A stretch of DNA of 64,000 nt from Palsa-504 sp963808615 (GTDB lineage: Bacteria > Actinomycetota > Actinomycetes > Streptosporangiales > Streptosporangiaceae): the NCBI GenBank assembly GCA_963808615.1, contig CAWEGV010000006.1, positions 1-64,000 of the forward strand, written 5' to 3'. Position 1 is the stretch's first letter, and every line of letters begins with the position of its first letter. The notes below the pieces were generated by a model. It worked only from the letters and a program-made list of their open reading frames with translations, was not told the DNA's origin and ran no database searches. Made by a program: the position numbers and the translations under genes. Below are positions 40,349 through 49,008 of this stretch, one piece after another.

Positions 40349-41515
40349 ATGAGCACCGCTGACGCCGTGGTGGTGGGCGGCGGGACGCTGGGCGCCTGGT
40401 GCGCGTACTTCCTCCGCCAGGCCGGGCTGCGACGGGTCGTCCTGATCGAGAAGGACCTGCTCGGGCAGGGCGCAAGCAGCCGGGCGGCCGGCGTCGTGCG
40501 GATGCAGGGCGGGACGCCCGAGGCGGTTCGGCTGGGCATGTGGTCGCGTCGGTTCTACCTCAGCCAGCGGGACGAACTCGGCACCGACTCAGGGTTTACC
40601 GAGCAGGGCTACCTGCTGCCGTGCTTTACCGAGGCCGACCTCGCCGCGGCCCGCGAGCGGATGGCCATGCAGTCCGCCCTCGGCGTGCCGGTGCGCTGGC
40701 TCGACCCGGACGAGGCGGACAAGCTCAACCCGACGCTGGCGCCGGGGCATACACTCGGCGGGACCTTCTGCGCCCAGGACGGGTACATCTCGCCGCCCCG
40801 CAATGTGGCCGCCTACACCGTGGCCCTGCTCCGCAGCGGGGTCGAGGTGGCTGAGCGCGTCGCGTTCCGCGGCCTGACTCCGGGCGGCGCGCAAACGAGC
40901 CAGGGGGACATCGATACCGGCCTGGTGGTGCTCACCGGCGGGCCGAAGCTCGCCGCGGTGGGCCGCCTGGCGGGCCTGCGCATCCCGGCGGGCGGGGCCA
41001 GGCACCAGGTCGCGGTGACCGAGCGGCACCCGGACCTGGATCCTGCGCGGGTGCCAATGGTGTTCGACCTGGCCGCGGGACTGTACTGGCGGCCGGAGGA
41101 GGGCGGCCTGCTGTTCGGGATGAGCAACCCGGACGAGCCGCCGGGCGAGAACCGCGAGGTGGACCAGGACTATCTGGCTCGGATGCGGGCCCGGCTGGCC
41201 CGCCTGGTCCCGGTCACCGCTGGGCTCGGGCTGCGTCGGATCTGGGCCGCGACCATCGACTACACCCCGGACCACCTGCCCATCATCGGCCGCGCGCCCG
41301 GGCTGGACAGGGTGACCGTGGCCTGTGCGGGCGGGGCCGGGATGATGTGGGGACCCGCCGTGGCGAGAGCCGCGGCCGATGTCGCGCTGACCGGATCCTC
41401 GGACGTGGTAGACACCTCCGTGCTCGGCCTTGACCGTTTCGACGACGCCGGGCACAGCCGTCTGGCCACCGATCCCATCGCCCTGCCCTTCCCGGAAAGG
41501 ATCTCCTCGCCATGA
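40349..41515 (+). CDS. FAD-dependent amine/amino acid oxidase (DAO family)
   Basis: D-amino-acid oxidase/sarcosine oxidase-beta-like flavoprotein of 388 residues. The dinucleotide motif is AVVVGGGTLGAWCAYFLRQAG; other family marks are QGASSRAAGVVRMQGG, QDGYISPPRNVAAYTVALLR and the C-terminal IDYTPDHLPIIGRAPGLDRV with AGGAGMMWGP. It would oxidise a secondary or primary amine, releasing imine and peroxide or passing electrons on. ATG 40349 is chosen at the start of the conserved region; the longer frame includes the operator. First gene of a three-gene operon; its stop overlaps the cupin ATG. Confidence 0.9.
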   Translation: MSTADAVVVGGGTLGAWCAYFLRQAGLRRVVLIEKDLLGQGASSRAAGVVRMQGGTPEAVRLGMWSRRFYLSQRDELGTDSGFTEQGYLLPCFTEADLAAARERMAMQSALGVPVRWLDPDEADKLNPTLAPGHTLGGTFCAQDGYISPPRNVAAYTVALLRSGVEVAERVAFRGLTPGGAQTSQGDIDTGLVVLTGGPKLAAVGRLAGLRIPAGGARHQVAVTERHPDLDPARVPMVFDLAAGLYWRPEEGGLLFGMSNPDEPPGENREVDQDYLARMRARLARLVPVTAGLGLRRIWAATIDYTPDHLPIIGRAPGLDRVTVACAGGAGMMWGPAVARAAADVALTGSSDVVDTSVLGLDRFDDAGHSRLATDPIALPFPERISSP

Positions 41516-41856
41516 TCACCGTGACCCCGTACCTGGCCGACGCGGCCGACGCGAAGCTCGAGGACTGGGGCCCGCTGGACGAGGCGACCGGCGCGACGAT
41601 GCACACCTCCGGGACCACCTTGTGGACCGGCGAGGGCGGCCAGGAAGCCGGGATCTGGGAGTGCACCTCGGGCCCGTCCCGCTGGAACCTGGAGACCAAC
41701 GAGTTCGTGCACATCGTGTCCGGCCGGATGACGGTGACGCCCGACGGCGGCGAGCCGGCCGACTTCGGGCCCGGCGGCACCGCGGTGTTCCCTCGGGGCT
41801 GGACCGGGACCTGGCAGATCCACGACACTATCCGAAAGCTCTACGTGCTGTTCTAG
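41512..41856 (+). CDS. Small cupin (DUF861-like)
   Basis: A 114-residue single-domain cupin like the C-terminal (S)-ureidoglycine aminohydrolase-type domain. Segments TSGTTLWTGEGGQEAGIWEC, TNEFVHIVSGRMTVTPDGG and AVFPRGWTGTWQIHDTIRKL define the barrel. The metal-binding histidines are only partly present, so it may bind a small molecule rather than catalyse. Translationally coupled to the preceding oxidase (ATGA 41512-41515) and followed after 24 bases by acdS. Such cupins often accompany amine oxidases, where they may scavenge an unstable product; that role is inference. Confidence 0.85.
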   Translation: MITVTPYLADAADAKLEDWGPLDEATGATMHTSGTTLWTGEGGQEAGIWECTSGPSRWNLETNEFVHIVSGRMTVTPDGGEPADFGPGGTAVFPRGWTGTWQIHDTIRKLYVLF

Positions 41857-41880
41857 GCTGATTTTCTAGGCGAGGCCCTG

Positions 41881-42888
41881 GTGTCCCTGGATGATTTCCC
41901 GCGGTATCCGCTGCTGTTCGGGCCGAGCCCGGTCCACCGGCTGGAGCGGCTGTCGGCCCACCTGGGCGGCCCGGCCATCTGGGCCAAGCGGGAGGACTGC
42001 AATTCCGGCCTGGCGTTCGGCGGGAACAAGACCCGCAAGCTGGAGTACCTGGTCCCGGACGCGCTGGCCCAAGGCGCGGACACGCTGGTCTCGATCGGCG
42101 GAGTGCAGTCCAACCACACCCGCCAGGTGGCCGCGGTCGCGGCCAAGCTCGGCCTGAAGGCCAGGCTGGTCCAGGAGAGCTGGGTTGACTGGCCTGACTC
42201 CGTCAACGACCGGGTAGGCAACATCCTGCTTTCCCGGATCATGGGCGCCGATGTCCAGCTGGTCGACGAGGGTTTCGGCATCGGCATCAAGTCCAGCTGG
42301 GAACAGGCACTGGACGACGTCCGGGCCGCCGGGGGCAGGCCGTACGCCATCCCGGCGGGAGCCTCCGACCACCGGCTGGGAGGCCTGGGCTTCGCGAACT
42401 GGGCCTACGAGGTCCAGCAGCAGGAGCGGGAGCTGGGGCTGTTCTTCGACACCGTTATCGTGTGCAGCGTGACCGGCTCCACCCAGGCTGGGATGATCGC
42501 CGGCTTTGCGGGCCAGGATCGCCCACGCCAGGTGATCGGCATCGACGCGTCGGCCAAGATCACCGAGACCCGGGCCCAGGTCGAGAAGATCGCCAGGAAC
42601 ACGGCCGAGCTCACCGGCCTGGGCCGGGACCTGCGGGATGACGAAATCACGGTGCTGGAGGGCTGGGCCGGGGACTACTACGGCATACCGGTACGGTCCA
42701 CGCTGGACGCGATCCGGCTGACCGGGCGCCTGGAAGGCATGATCATCGACCCGGTGTACGAGGGCAAGTCGATGGCCGGCCTCATCGACCTGGTCCGCAC
42801 GGGCAGGATCGGCAAGGACTCCACCGTGCTGTACGCCCACCTGGGTGGCCAGCCCGCCCTCAACGCCTACAGCGCCCTTTTCCGCTGA
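41881..42888 (+). CDS. acdS: 1-Aminocyclopropane-1-carboxylate deaminase
   Basis: PLP enzyme converting ACC to 2-oxobutanoate and ammonia, or the related D-cysteine desulfhydrase reaction. The 335-residue length and segments FPRYPLLFGPSPVHRLERLS, AKREDCNSGLAFGGNKTRKL (PLP Lys), VCSVTGSTQAGM, DPVYEGKSM and LYAHLGGQPALNAYS follow true AcdS. The Glu of VYEGKSM and Leu of AHLGG, which separate ACC deaminases from D-cysteine desulfhydrases, are both present. One difference is QSNHTR where QSNQTR is usual next to the nucleophile. GTG 41881. It lies at the end of the oxidase-cupin operon, which is unusual, and a hairpin follows at 42890. Confidence 0.85.
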   Translation: MSLDDFPRYPLLFGPSPVHRLERLSAHLGGPAIWAKREDCNSGLAFGGNKTRKLEYLVPDALAQGADTLVSIGGVQSNHTRQVAAVAAKLGLKARLVQESWVDWPDSVNDRVGNILLSRIMGADVQLVDEGFGIGIKSSWEQALDDVRAAGGRPYAIPAGASDHRLGGLGFANWAYEVQQQERELGLFFDTVIVCSVTGSTQAGMIAGFAGQDRPRQVIGIDASAKITETRAQVEKIARNTAELTGLGRDLRDDEITVLEGWAGDYYGIPVRSTLDAIRLTGRLEGMIIDPVYEGKSMAGLIDLVRTGRIGKDSTVLYAHLGGQPALNAYSALFR

Positions 42889-42889
42889 C

Positions 42890-42911
42890 CTCAGCGCTGC
42901 GCTTCGCTGAG
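42890..42911 (+). terminator. Hairpin directly after acdS
   Basis: CTCAGCG (42890-42896) pairs with CGCTGAG (42905-42911) around an 8-base loop, starting 2 bases after the acdS stop. It probably ends the oxidase-cupin-acdS transcript. The AT-rich stretch after it up to 43049 is the likely promoter region of the DUF222 gene. Confidence 0.65.
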
Positions 42912-43049
42912 TTGACGACCGCTGGAATAAGTCAGCTCTGACTCCAAAAAGATCTTGAACTGATTTTCGTTAAGTTGCCAATTTCCAGCGGTTATATGGT
43001 AGACTATTCGCACAGGTTTTTCTCTGGGCCCTACATGGCGAGGTGATCG

Positions 43050-44885
43050 ATGATCCCAGACCCGCTCCCCGGCCAAGGGGACGACGACCGGGAGCCGGAC
43101 GGTTCTGGGTCGCAGCATGCGGGGAACGGACCGGAGAACCCGGACAGCGCGGCGTACACCGACGCACTGGCCGCCGGGGCCGAGGCGAGCGGGTGCGAGG
43201 TGCCGCCGGAGGAGGCAGAGCAGGGCCTGTTCGTGTGCCTGCCAGCTGAACAGCTGGATGTGGCCGCGTTCGTGCAGGACGGCCAATCGGACACGATGGC
43301 ACCCGGGCCGTTGCTGGCCGCGGTGGTGCACGCCCTCACCGGCGACGACGGCGCCGGCCTGTCCGCCTTGTCCGATGACCAGCTGATGGGCATCATCGCC
43401 GCCACGCAGCGACTGGAATCCCGGGTCACCTGGACGCAGATGGCTGCCGTCCGCGAGCTCGCCGCCCGCCGCCCTGGTTCCGGTTCCGGCAAGCTCAGCG
43501 AGTTCGCCGCCGATGAGCTGGCCGATGAGCTTCACCTCACCTGGCAGTCCGCCGCGGGCCAGATCGACTACGTCTGTGCCGTGGCGCAGCGGCTTCCGTG
43601 CACCTTCACCGCGCTGTCCGCCGGGCGGATCCATCCGGTCCATGTCCGGATCATCGAAGACGAGACTTCGGTCCTGTCACCTGAGAATGCCGCCAAAGCC
43701 GACGAGACCCTGGCGGAGGCGGCGCGGGGCAAGACGTTCGGGGAACTGCGGTACGCCGCCCACCGGCTCGTCCTCAAGCTCGATCCTGAGTCGGCGCAGC
43801 GCCGCAAGGAAGCGGCCAAGAAAGAGGCGCACGTGCGCCGGTTCGCCGAGCAGTCCGGGAACGCCGGGATGGTGGCGCGGGAACTGCCGCCAGATGAGAT
43901 CCTCGCCTCCTGGCAGCACATGGAGCAGCGGGCACTGGACCTGCGCGCCGCCGGCGTGACCGGCACGCTGCGCGAACTGCGCGTCCGGGCCTACTTGGAC
44001 TTGCTCCAGGAGCGCGACACCCGCGCTGCTCTCGGCGACCCGGACGGCGGGCAGGCGACCTGCTCGGCAGTACCGGACGATGCCGCAAGGCCTGACGCCC
44101 GCGACGACGGTCACGGCAATGGCGGCGGCGGGGATGGGAACGGCGGACCGGACGGGAACGGCCGAGGACCTGCGGCTGGTGGCCCGGCTGGGACCGGCGG
44201 CACCGGTACCGCCCGCCCAGGCTCGCGGGATCCTGGCCCCAGCCTGGCGGCGCTGGTGAACATCACCGTCCCGTGGTCCACCGTGCTAGGGGAGTCAGAG
44301 ATCCCTGCCGACGTCGGTGGGCTGGGCCTGGTCGACGCCGAGACCGCCCGGGACCTGATGGCCGCGTCGGCCCGGCACCCGGCGACCCGCTGGTGCGTGA
44401 CCGCGCTAAACCCCGACGGCACCGCCGCGGCCCACGGCTGCGTGTCCGGGCGGCCTCCCCCGCCTGGGTCTGGCGATAATGGCCCGCGCGGCCAGCCGGA
44501 TACGGCCGGCCGGCCGACCCCGGATTACCTGCACCGGCTGAAGATCACTTTCCATCCGGTCATCCGGGGGCCGTGCGATCACGGCCAGGCCGAGGACACC
44601 TACCGGCCCAGCCGCAAGCTGCAACATCTGGTCCGGGTCCGCAACGGTCGGTGTACCGCGCCGGGGTGCGGACGGCCCGCCGCCCGATGCGACCTGGACC
44701 ACACCAAGCCCTGGCACCGGGGCGGTATCACCTGTCCGTGCGATCTCGCTCCGTTGTGCCGTCATCACCATAGGTGCAAGCAGGCTGAAGGGTGGTGGCT
44801 GGAGCAGCCGGAACCCGGCGTCCTGGTCTGGCGCACCCCGGCAGGACGGACCTACGCCACCGCCCCCACCGGATACCCGATGTAA
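43050..44885 (+). CDS. DUF222/HNH endonuclease-like protein (13E12 family)
   Basis: A 611-residue protein of the actinobacterial 13E12-repeat family: DUF222 domain (about 70-330) with QRLESRVTWTQMAAVRELAA and AAGQIDYVCAVAQRLPCTF, a low-complexity Gly/Asn/Asp linker (about 350-395), and a C-terminal HNH nuclease domain (about 525-585) with CTAPGCGRPAARCDLDHTKP and APLCRHHHRCKQ. The HNH His and Cys ligands are intact. Function is not established; such genes are multicopy and may be mobile. ATG 43050 follows an AT-rich promoter region unlike the surrounding DNA. A second copy of its 3' end remains at 45079-45190. Confidence 0.88.
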   Translation: MIPDPLPGQGDDDREPDGSGSQHAGNGPENPDSAAYTDALAAGAEASGCEVPPEEAEQGLFVCLPAEQLDVAAFVQDGQSDTMAPGPLLAAVVHALTGDDGAGLSALSDDQLMGIIAATQRLESRVTWTQMAAVRELAARRPGSGSGKLSEFAADELADELHLTWQSAAGQIDYVCAVAQRLPCTFTALSAGRIHPVHVRIIEDETSVLSPENAAKADETLAEAARGKTFGELRYAAHRLVLKLDPESAQRRKEAAKKEAHVRRFAEQSGNAGMVARELPPDEILASWQHMEQRALDLRAAGVTGTLRELRVRAYLDLLQERDTRAALGDPDGGQATCSAVPDDAARPDARDDGHGNGGGGDGNGGPDGNGRGPAAGGPAGTGGTGTARPGSRDPGPSLAALVNITVPWSTVLGESEIPADVGGLGLVDAETARDLMAASARHPATRWCVTALNPDGTAAAHGCVSGRPPPPGSGDNGPRGQPDTAGRPTPDYLHRLKITFHPVIRGPCDHGQAEDTYRPSRKLQHLVRVRNGRCTAPGCGRPAARCDLDHTKPWHRGGITCPCDLAPLCRHHHRCKQAEGWWLEQPEPGVLVWRTPAGRTYATAPTGYPM

Positions 44886-45078
44886 CCGTCCGTGAGAATG
44901 CCTGGCGGAGGGAAGCGTTACGCTGGCCTGCATCATGCTCGCGGGGAGGCGCCGGTGATGACAGGACCGCAAGACCCGGCTGCGGTGGGCGGAGACCGGC
45001 TCCTTCCTCGGCGGGTTCTTCTACTTGATCATTTTTGGCCATCTGCGTGGGGCAGATGGTCGCCTTGCGGCCCTCGCA

Positions 45079-45190
45079 GCAGGCCAAAGGGTAGTGGCTG
45101 GAGCAGCCGGAACCAGGCGTCCTGCGCTGGCGATCTCCGGCGGGACGCACGTACGCCACCACGCCTACCCGGTACCTGACTGACGAGCCG
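45079..45190 (+). pseudogene. Remnant of a second DUF222/HNH gene (3' end)
   Basis: Closely repeats the last 100 bases of the intact gene at 43050-44885: residues read QAKG, stop, WLEQPEPGVLRWRSPAGRTY, ATTPTRYLTDEP. The stop (TAG near 45091) replaces a Trp codon. No more of the gene is recognisable in the 386-base gap 44886-45271, so a second copy was deleted or the 3' end was duplicated. The rest of the gap holds nothing I recognise. Confidence 0.8.
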
Positions 45191-45271
45191 GTACGCGCGA
45201 GCGGGCCGGGAGGCGGGCCTTGGACGCGGGAAGCATTGACCGTGGTGCGGTGGTGGGCCAGGCTGAAGGGC

Positions 45272-46264
45272 ATGGCCTGGCGGATTCACTTCACGGCCGA
45301 GGACCTGGAGCGGATCCAGGTCGGCCCGACCCTGGGGCCGCTGGCCGAGACGGTCTTGGCGCTCGGCCTGCTCAGGTGCGGCAGACAGCGCCCCGCGCTG
45401 CTCGGGCCGTGGCGAGGCCAGGTCCAGGGCAAGCTCACGCCGCCGATGGCGCCGCTGACGGCGCTGATGCCGCTCGGCTCCCACGGCGTGGACCTGTGCA
45501 TGCTGACCGGCGCGGCTCCTACCATCGAGCAGGGCGTCCAGGCGCTGATGGCCATACCCGCCGAGCACGTCCTGGCCGAGATGGAGTACACCGACCGGAT
45601 GTACAAGCTGCCCGCGGCGGCCTGGGCGGTGGCCGAGGCCGACGGGCCGGCCAGGCGCCAGCTCGCGACCGCGACGCGGGCCGCGTACCAGGCGCTGATC
45701 GAGCCGTACTGGCCGCGGATCCACGCCTGCCTGCACGCCGAGCAGATCACCCGGGTCAAGATCCTGGCCACGGGCGGGCCCGACCGGCTGCTGGCCTCCC
45801 TCCAGGGCCGGTGGATCCGCTGGCGGAGGCCGGTCCTCGAGGTGCTCGTACCTGGCCAGGCCGAGGTGCACCTGGACGGCCGGGGCATCGTGCTGTTGCC
45901 CTCTCTGTTCGTGGGCGAGACCCCGAGCCTGCACCAGAACCCGAACGATGCGACGGCCGCGCCCTGGCTGATCCTGCCTCCGGCCGACGACCTGGCCGAC
46001 GGCGGTGGGCTGTGGGATGATCCACGGCCGCGCGGAGCGGCGCTGGCCGCTCTGGTGGGCCGGAACCGGGCCGCGGTGCTGAGCGCGATCGCCCACGGCT
46101 GCACGACCACCGAGCTGGCCCGTCAGGTCGGCATCTCGCTCGCGGCGGCCAGCCAGCACGCGTCCGTGCTGCGCAACGCGGGCCTGATCACCACACGGCG
46201 CCAGGGCAGCGCGGTCCTGCACGTGCTCACGCCGCTCGGCACCGAGCTGCTGCGCGCCGGATAG
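45272..46264 (+). CDS. ArsR-type HTH regulator with DUF5937-like N-terminal part
   Basis: Transcription factor of 330 residues, paralogue of the protein at 17511-18560. The start MAWRIHFTAEDLERIQVGPT is characteristic of this actinobacterial group; the C-terminal winged helix is AALVGRNRAAVLSAIAHGCT, TTELARQVGISLAAASQHAS, VLRNAGLITTRRQGSAVLHV. Unlike its paralogue it has no divergent exporter next to it, so its target is not clear. ATG 45272 is preferred to upstream GTG 45236, matching the conserved start. A strong hairpin follows at 46312-46340. Confidence 0.88.
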   Translation: MAWRIHFTAEDLERIQVGPTLGPLAETVLALGLLRCGRQRPALLGPWRGQVQGKLTPPMAPLTALMPLGSHGVDLCMLTGAAPTIEQGVQALMAIPAEHVLAEMEYTDRMYKLPAAAWAVAEADGPARRQLATATRAAYQALIEPYWPRIHACLHAEQITRVKILATGGPDRLLASLQGRWIRWRRPVLEVLVPGQAEVHLDGRGIVLLPSLFVGETPSLHQNPNDATAAPWLILPPADDLADGGGLWDDPRPRGAALAALVGRNRAAVLSAIAHGCTTTELARQVGISLAAASQHASVLRNAGLITTRRQGSAVLHVLTPLGTELLRAG

Positions 46265-46311
46265 CGACCGGCCTAGCCCCAGTGCAGGCCGTTTCGAGTC
46301 GGGCTGGTGGG

Positions 46312-46340
46312 CTGGCCATGGTCGGCCGGACCATGGCCAG
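46312..46340. terminator. Perfect 12-bp stem after the ArsR-type gene
   Basis: CTGGCCATGGTC (46312-46323) pairs exactly with GACCATGGCCAG (46329-46340) over a 5-base loop. It lies in the 411-base gap 46265-46675, whose remaining part shows no gene; a TTGACA near its right end (about 46546) may belong to the amidohydrolase promoter. Confidence 0.75.
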
Positions 46341-46675
46341 CTCGGACCACCGGCTGTGGTTTCCGGATTCAGCATGGCAAGCGGCGGTAGGGGCCGCAAA
46401 GCCTTTCAGCGGTAGCCGAAACCTGACGGCGGGTGCGTTCGCCGGGGGCAACCTGGCGCACGCGGCCGAGAGCGCGGCCTCGGTGAGCTGGCCCGGACTG
46501 TGCCGACGGCGCGGCCGGCCGACTCGATATTGGTCTGGCCCACTATTGACAGCCATCTGAGGACAGGCCACGCTTCCGAATCAGGCTGCTGGTGACCGGC
46601 TCACGGGAATTCATCCGCAAGCAGGGGCCGACAACAGCACCCTGTAGCCATCAGCGCCTCATAGTGGAGGTTCCC

Positions 46676-48127
46676 ATGACGACGGCAGCGGACCTGGTAT
46701 CGGGACGGCCGCTGGTCTTCCGTAATGCGACAGTGCTCACGATGGACGACGCGCACCGGGTGCTGACCGGCGCAGACGTGCTGATCACGGATGAGCGGAT
46801 CGCCGCGGTCGGCCACGGCCTGCACGTGCCTGAGGGTACCGCGGAGGTCGACGCGACCGGCGGCATCATCATACCCGGCATGATCGACACGCACCGGCAC
46901 ATGTGGCAGACGGCCATGCGGGCGTACGGTGCGGACTGGACCCTGACCCAGTATTTCGTCTGGTACTACCTGAACTGGGGCAAGAAGTTCCGCGCGCAAG
47001 ACGTCTACGCCGGGAACCTGCTGTCGGCCATCGAGTCAATCGACGCCGGCGTGACGACCACGGTGGACTGGTCGCACGGGCTGCAGACGACCGAGCACGC
47101 CGAGGCCGCCACCGATGCCCTGGAAGAGGTCCCCGGGCGGTTCGTGCTGGCCTACGGGAACATCCAGCAGGGGTCCTGGGAGTGGAGCACCGCGCCCGAG
47201 TTCCGGGACTTCTACGTGCGCCGGTTCGATGGCAAGGGTGACATGCTCGGGTTCGCGATTGCCTTCGATATACCCGGCGACGACCCGGCGTTCCCGGAGA
47301 AGGCCACCTTCGAGGTGGCCAGGGAGATGGGCGTGCCGGTGACCACTCACGCCGGGGTGTACGGCATCACCGTCGACGCGGGCGTGCGGCGCATGTACGA
47401 CAACGGCTTCTGCACCCCGCAGACGATCTATGTGCACTCCGCGTCCCTGTCCCCCGACTCGTACCACATGATCGCCGCCACCGGCGGCTCGGTGTCGGTC
47501 TCGACGGAGAGCGAGTGCAGCGCGGGCCAGGGTTACCCGCCCACCTGGAAGCTCCGCAAGTACGGCATCCCGGTGTCGCTGTCCCAGGACACCAGCGTGT
47601 GGTGGAGCGGCGACATTTTCTCTGCCATGCGGGCCACGCTTAGCGCGGACCGGGCGATGGATCACTTCGAGAATCACAACGAGGGCAAGGCCGTCACCAA
47701 CCACCACCTGCGGGCCGAGCAGGTCGTCGACTGGGCCACCCGGGGCGGGGCGAAGGCCATCGGCCTGGACTCCGCCATCGGCAGCGTGGAGGAGGGCAAG
47801 AAGGCCGACCTGGTGCTGATCAAGAACGACGGCTCACCGGTCGGCTTCCCGATCCTGCACCCCTACGGCCACGTGGTCTACCAGGCCCAGCGCGGCGACG
47901 TGCACACCGTGGTGGTGAACGGGCGGGTGGTCAAGTTCGACCACAAGCTGGTCGGCGTCGACCTGGACAGGGCCAGGCAGGCGATCGAGGAGACCGTGGG
48001 GCACCTCAAGAGCGAACTCGGCGAACGGGCCTGGAACGAGGGCATGAACCCGGAGATCCCCGAGCATGAGACCCTGGCCAACCCGTACACCTACACCGGA
48101 GCGGCCGCGTGGAAAGAAGACACGTAA
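46676..48127 (+). CDS. Amidohydrolase-superfamily deaminase/hydrolase
   Basis: Metal-dependent hydrolase of 483 residues in the atrazine-chlorohydrolase/cytosine-deaminase-like branch of the amidohydrolase superfamily. Metal and catalytic positions are visible: IDTHRHMWQT (HxH), VTTHAGVYG, IYVHSASLSP and VSLSQDTSVWW (Asp). The C-terminal beta-sandwich part includes SVEEGKKADLVLIKNDG. It would deaminate or dehalogenate a small N-containing ring; the substrate is unknown. GGAGG lies 5 bases ahead of ATG 46676. Its 3' end is overlapped for 294 bases by the convergent NmrA-like gene. Confidence 0.9.
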   Translation: MTTAADLVSGRPLVFRNATVLTMDDAHRVLTGADVLITDERIAAVGHGLHVPEGTAEVDATGGIIIPGMIDTHRHMWQTAMRAYGADWTLTQYFVWYYLNWGKKFRAQDVYAGNLLSAIESIDAGVTTTVDWSHGLQTTEHAEAATDALEEVPGRFVLAYGNIQQGSWEWSTAPEFRDFYVRRFDGKGDMLGFAIAFDIPGDDPAFPEKATFEVAREMGVPVTTHAGVYGITVDAGVRRMYDNGFCTPQTIYVHSASLSPDSYHMIAATGGSVSVSTESECSAGQGYPPTWKLRKYGIPVSLSQDTSVWWSGDIFSAMRATLSADRAMDHFENHNEGKAVTNHHLRAEQVVDWATRGGAKAIGLDSAIGSVEEGKKADLVLIKNDGSPVGFPILHPYGHVVYQAQRGDVHTVVVNGRVVKFDHKLVGVDLDRARQAIEETVGHLKSELGERAWNEGMNPEIPEHETLANPYTYTGAAAWKEDT

Positions 48128-48934
48128 CGGCCGAGTGGTCTTAACGCGAGTTCCCGGCTGGTCGGCCAAGAAGTCCTCCCAGGTCCGCTGGCCCACGGCC
48201 AGGTCCGGAGCCAGGTTTGCGCCATTCCTGATGGCGCGTGCGGCCCGGCCCGGCAGCCGGACGGGTAGCATCGGCCGGCGCTTGCCGTAGGCCCGCAGGT
48301 AACTGCGGATCAGTTCGGCCATCGGGTATATCCGCGGGCCGGCCAGGTCGGGCACCAGCCCCGCCGGAGGGCCGACGGCCAGTTCGGCCAGCCGGGTCGC
48401 GACCTCGCCCGCGTCTACCGGCTGGAAGCGCACGCCGGACGGGACCGGTATGACCGGCAACTTGGCCATCGGCCGCACCGTCTTGGCGATCAGGTCGTAG
48501 AACTGGGTGGCGCGCAGCGTCGTCCAGGGCAGGCCAGAATCGCTGACCACCTGCTCACAGGCCAGTTTGGACGCGAAATAGCCGAATATGGCCCGGTCCA
48601 CGCCGGTGACCACAGGGACCCGGTCGGCGCCGACGACCGAGATGTTCACCAGGTGCGGCGCTCCGGTCTTCGACGCGGCCTGGACCAGGTTCCGGGTCTT
48701 GTCTTCATCGCCCCTGGCGGTTCCTGCGCAGTGCACGATGATCTCGGCCCCGTCCACCGCGGCCTGGATGCCGTCGCCCTTGGCGAGGTCACCGGTCACA
48801 TATTCGATACCGTCCGCGGCCTCGCGCGTGCTCCGGCTGAGCACCCGGACCTTGCATCCGGCAGCCAGCAGCCGCGGGACCACGAGGCGACCGAGCGTGC
48901 CCGTGCCTCCGGTGATCAAGATGAACGATGTCAT
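47834..48934 (-). CDS. NmrA-like NAD(P)-binding reductase with antisense-derived C-terminal extension
   Basis: Atypical SDR of the NmrA/NAD(P)H-binding group. The 366-residue frame has ILITGGTGTLGRLVVPRLLA at the start, YVTGDLAKGDGIQAAVDGAE and IFGYFASKLACEQVVSDSGL, and reaches the normal C-terminal end GQRTWEDFLA at about residue 265. It then continues for about 98 residues antisense to the amidohydrolase gene, reading as low-complexity sequence. The original stop was probably lost by a small rearrangement. GGAG lies 6 bases before ATG 48934. Such reductases are classic neighbours of ECF41 sigma factors, and the sigma gene starts divergently at 49009. Confidence 0.84.
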   Translation of the reverse strand: MTSFILITGGTGTLGRLVVPRLLAAGCKVRVLSRSTREAADGIEYVTGDLAKGDGIQAAVDGAEIIVHCAGTARGDEDKTRNLVQAASKTGAPHLVNISVVGADRVPVVTGVDRAIFGYFASKLACEQVVSDSGLPWTTLRATQFYDLIAKTVRPMAKLPVIPVPSGVRFQPVDAGEVATRLAELAVGPPAGLVPDLAGPRIYPMAELIRSYLRAYGKRRPMLPVRLPGRAARAIRNGANLAPDLAVGQRTWEDFLADQPGTRVKTTRPLRVFFPRGRSGVGVRVGQGLMLGDLRVHALVPGPFAEFALEVPHGLLDRLPGPVQVDADQLVVELDHPPVHHHGVHVAALGLVDHVAVGVQDREADR

Positions 48935-48945
48935 GTCAGTCTCCT

Positions 48946-48972
48946 TGTCACATCGATCCGATTCGGTCCGAC
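48946..48972 (+). promoter_or_regulatory. Possible ECF41-type promoter
   Basis: TGTCACA (48946-48952) followed after 16 bases by CGAC (48969-48972) is close to the reported ECF41 consensus TGTCACA-N16-CGTC. It points to the sigma gene at 49009, suggesting autoregulation. The strand and the one mismatch make this tentative. Confidence 0.4.
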
Positions 48973-49008
48973 ATTGTTATGACGGATCTAGACGCTGGGG
49001 CGTGACTA

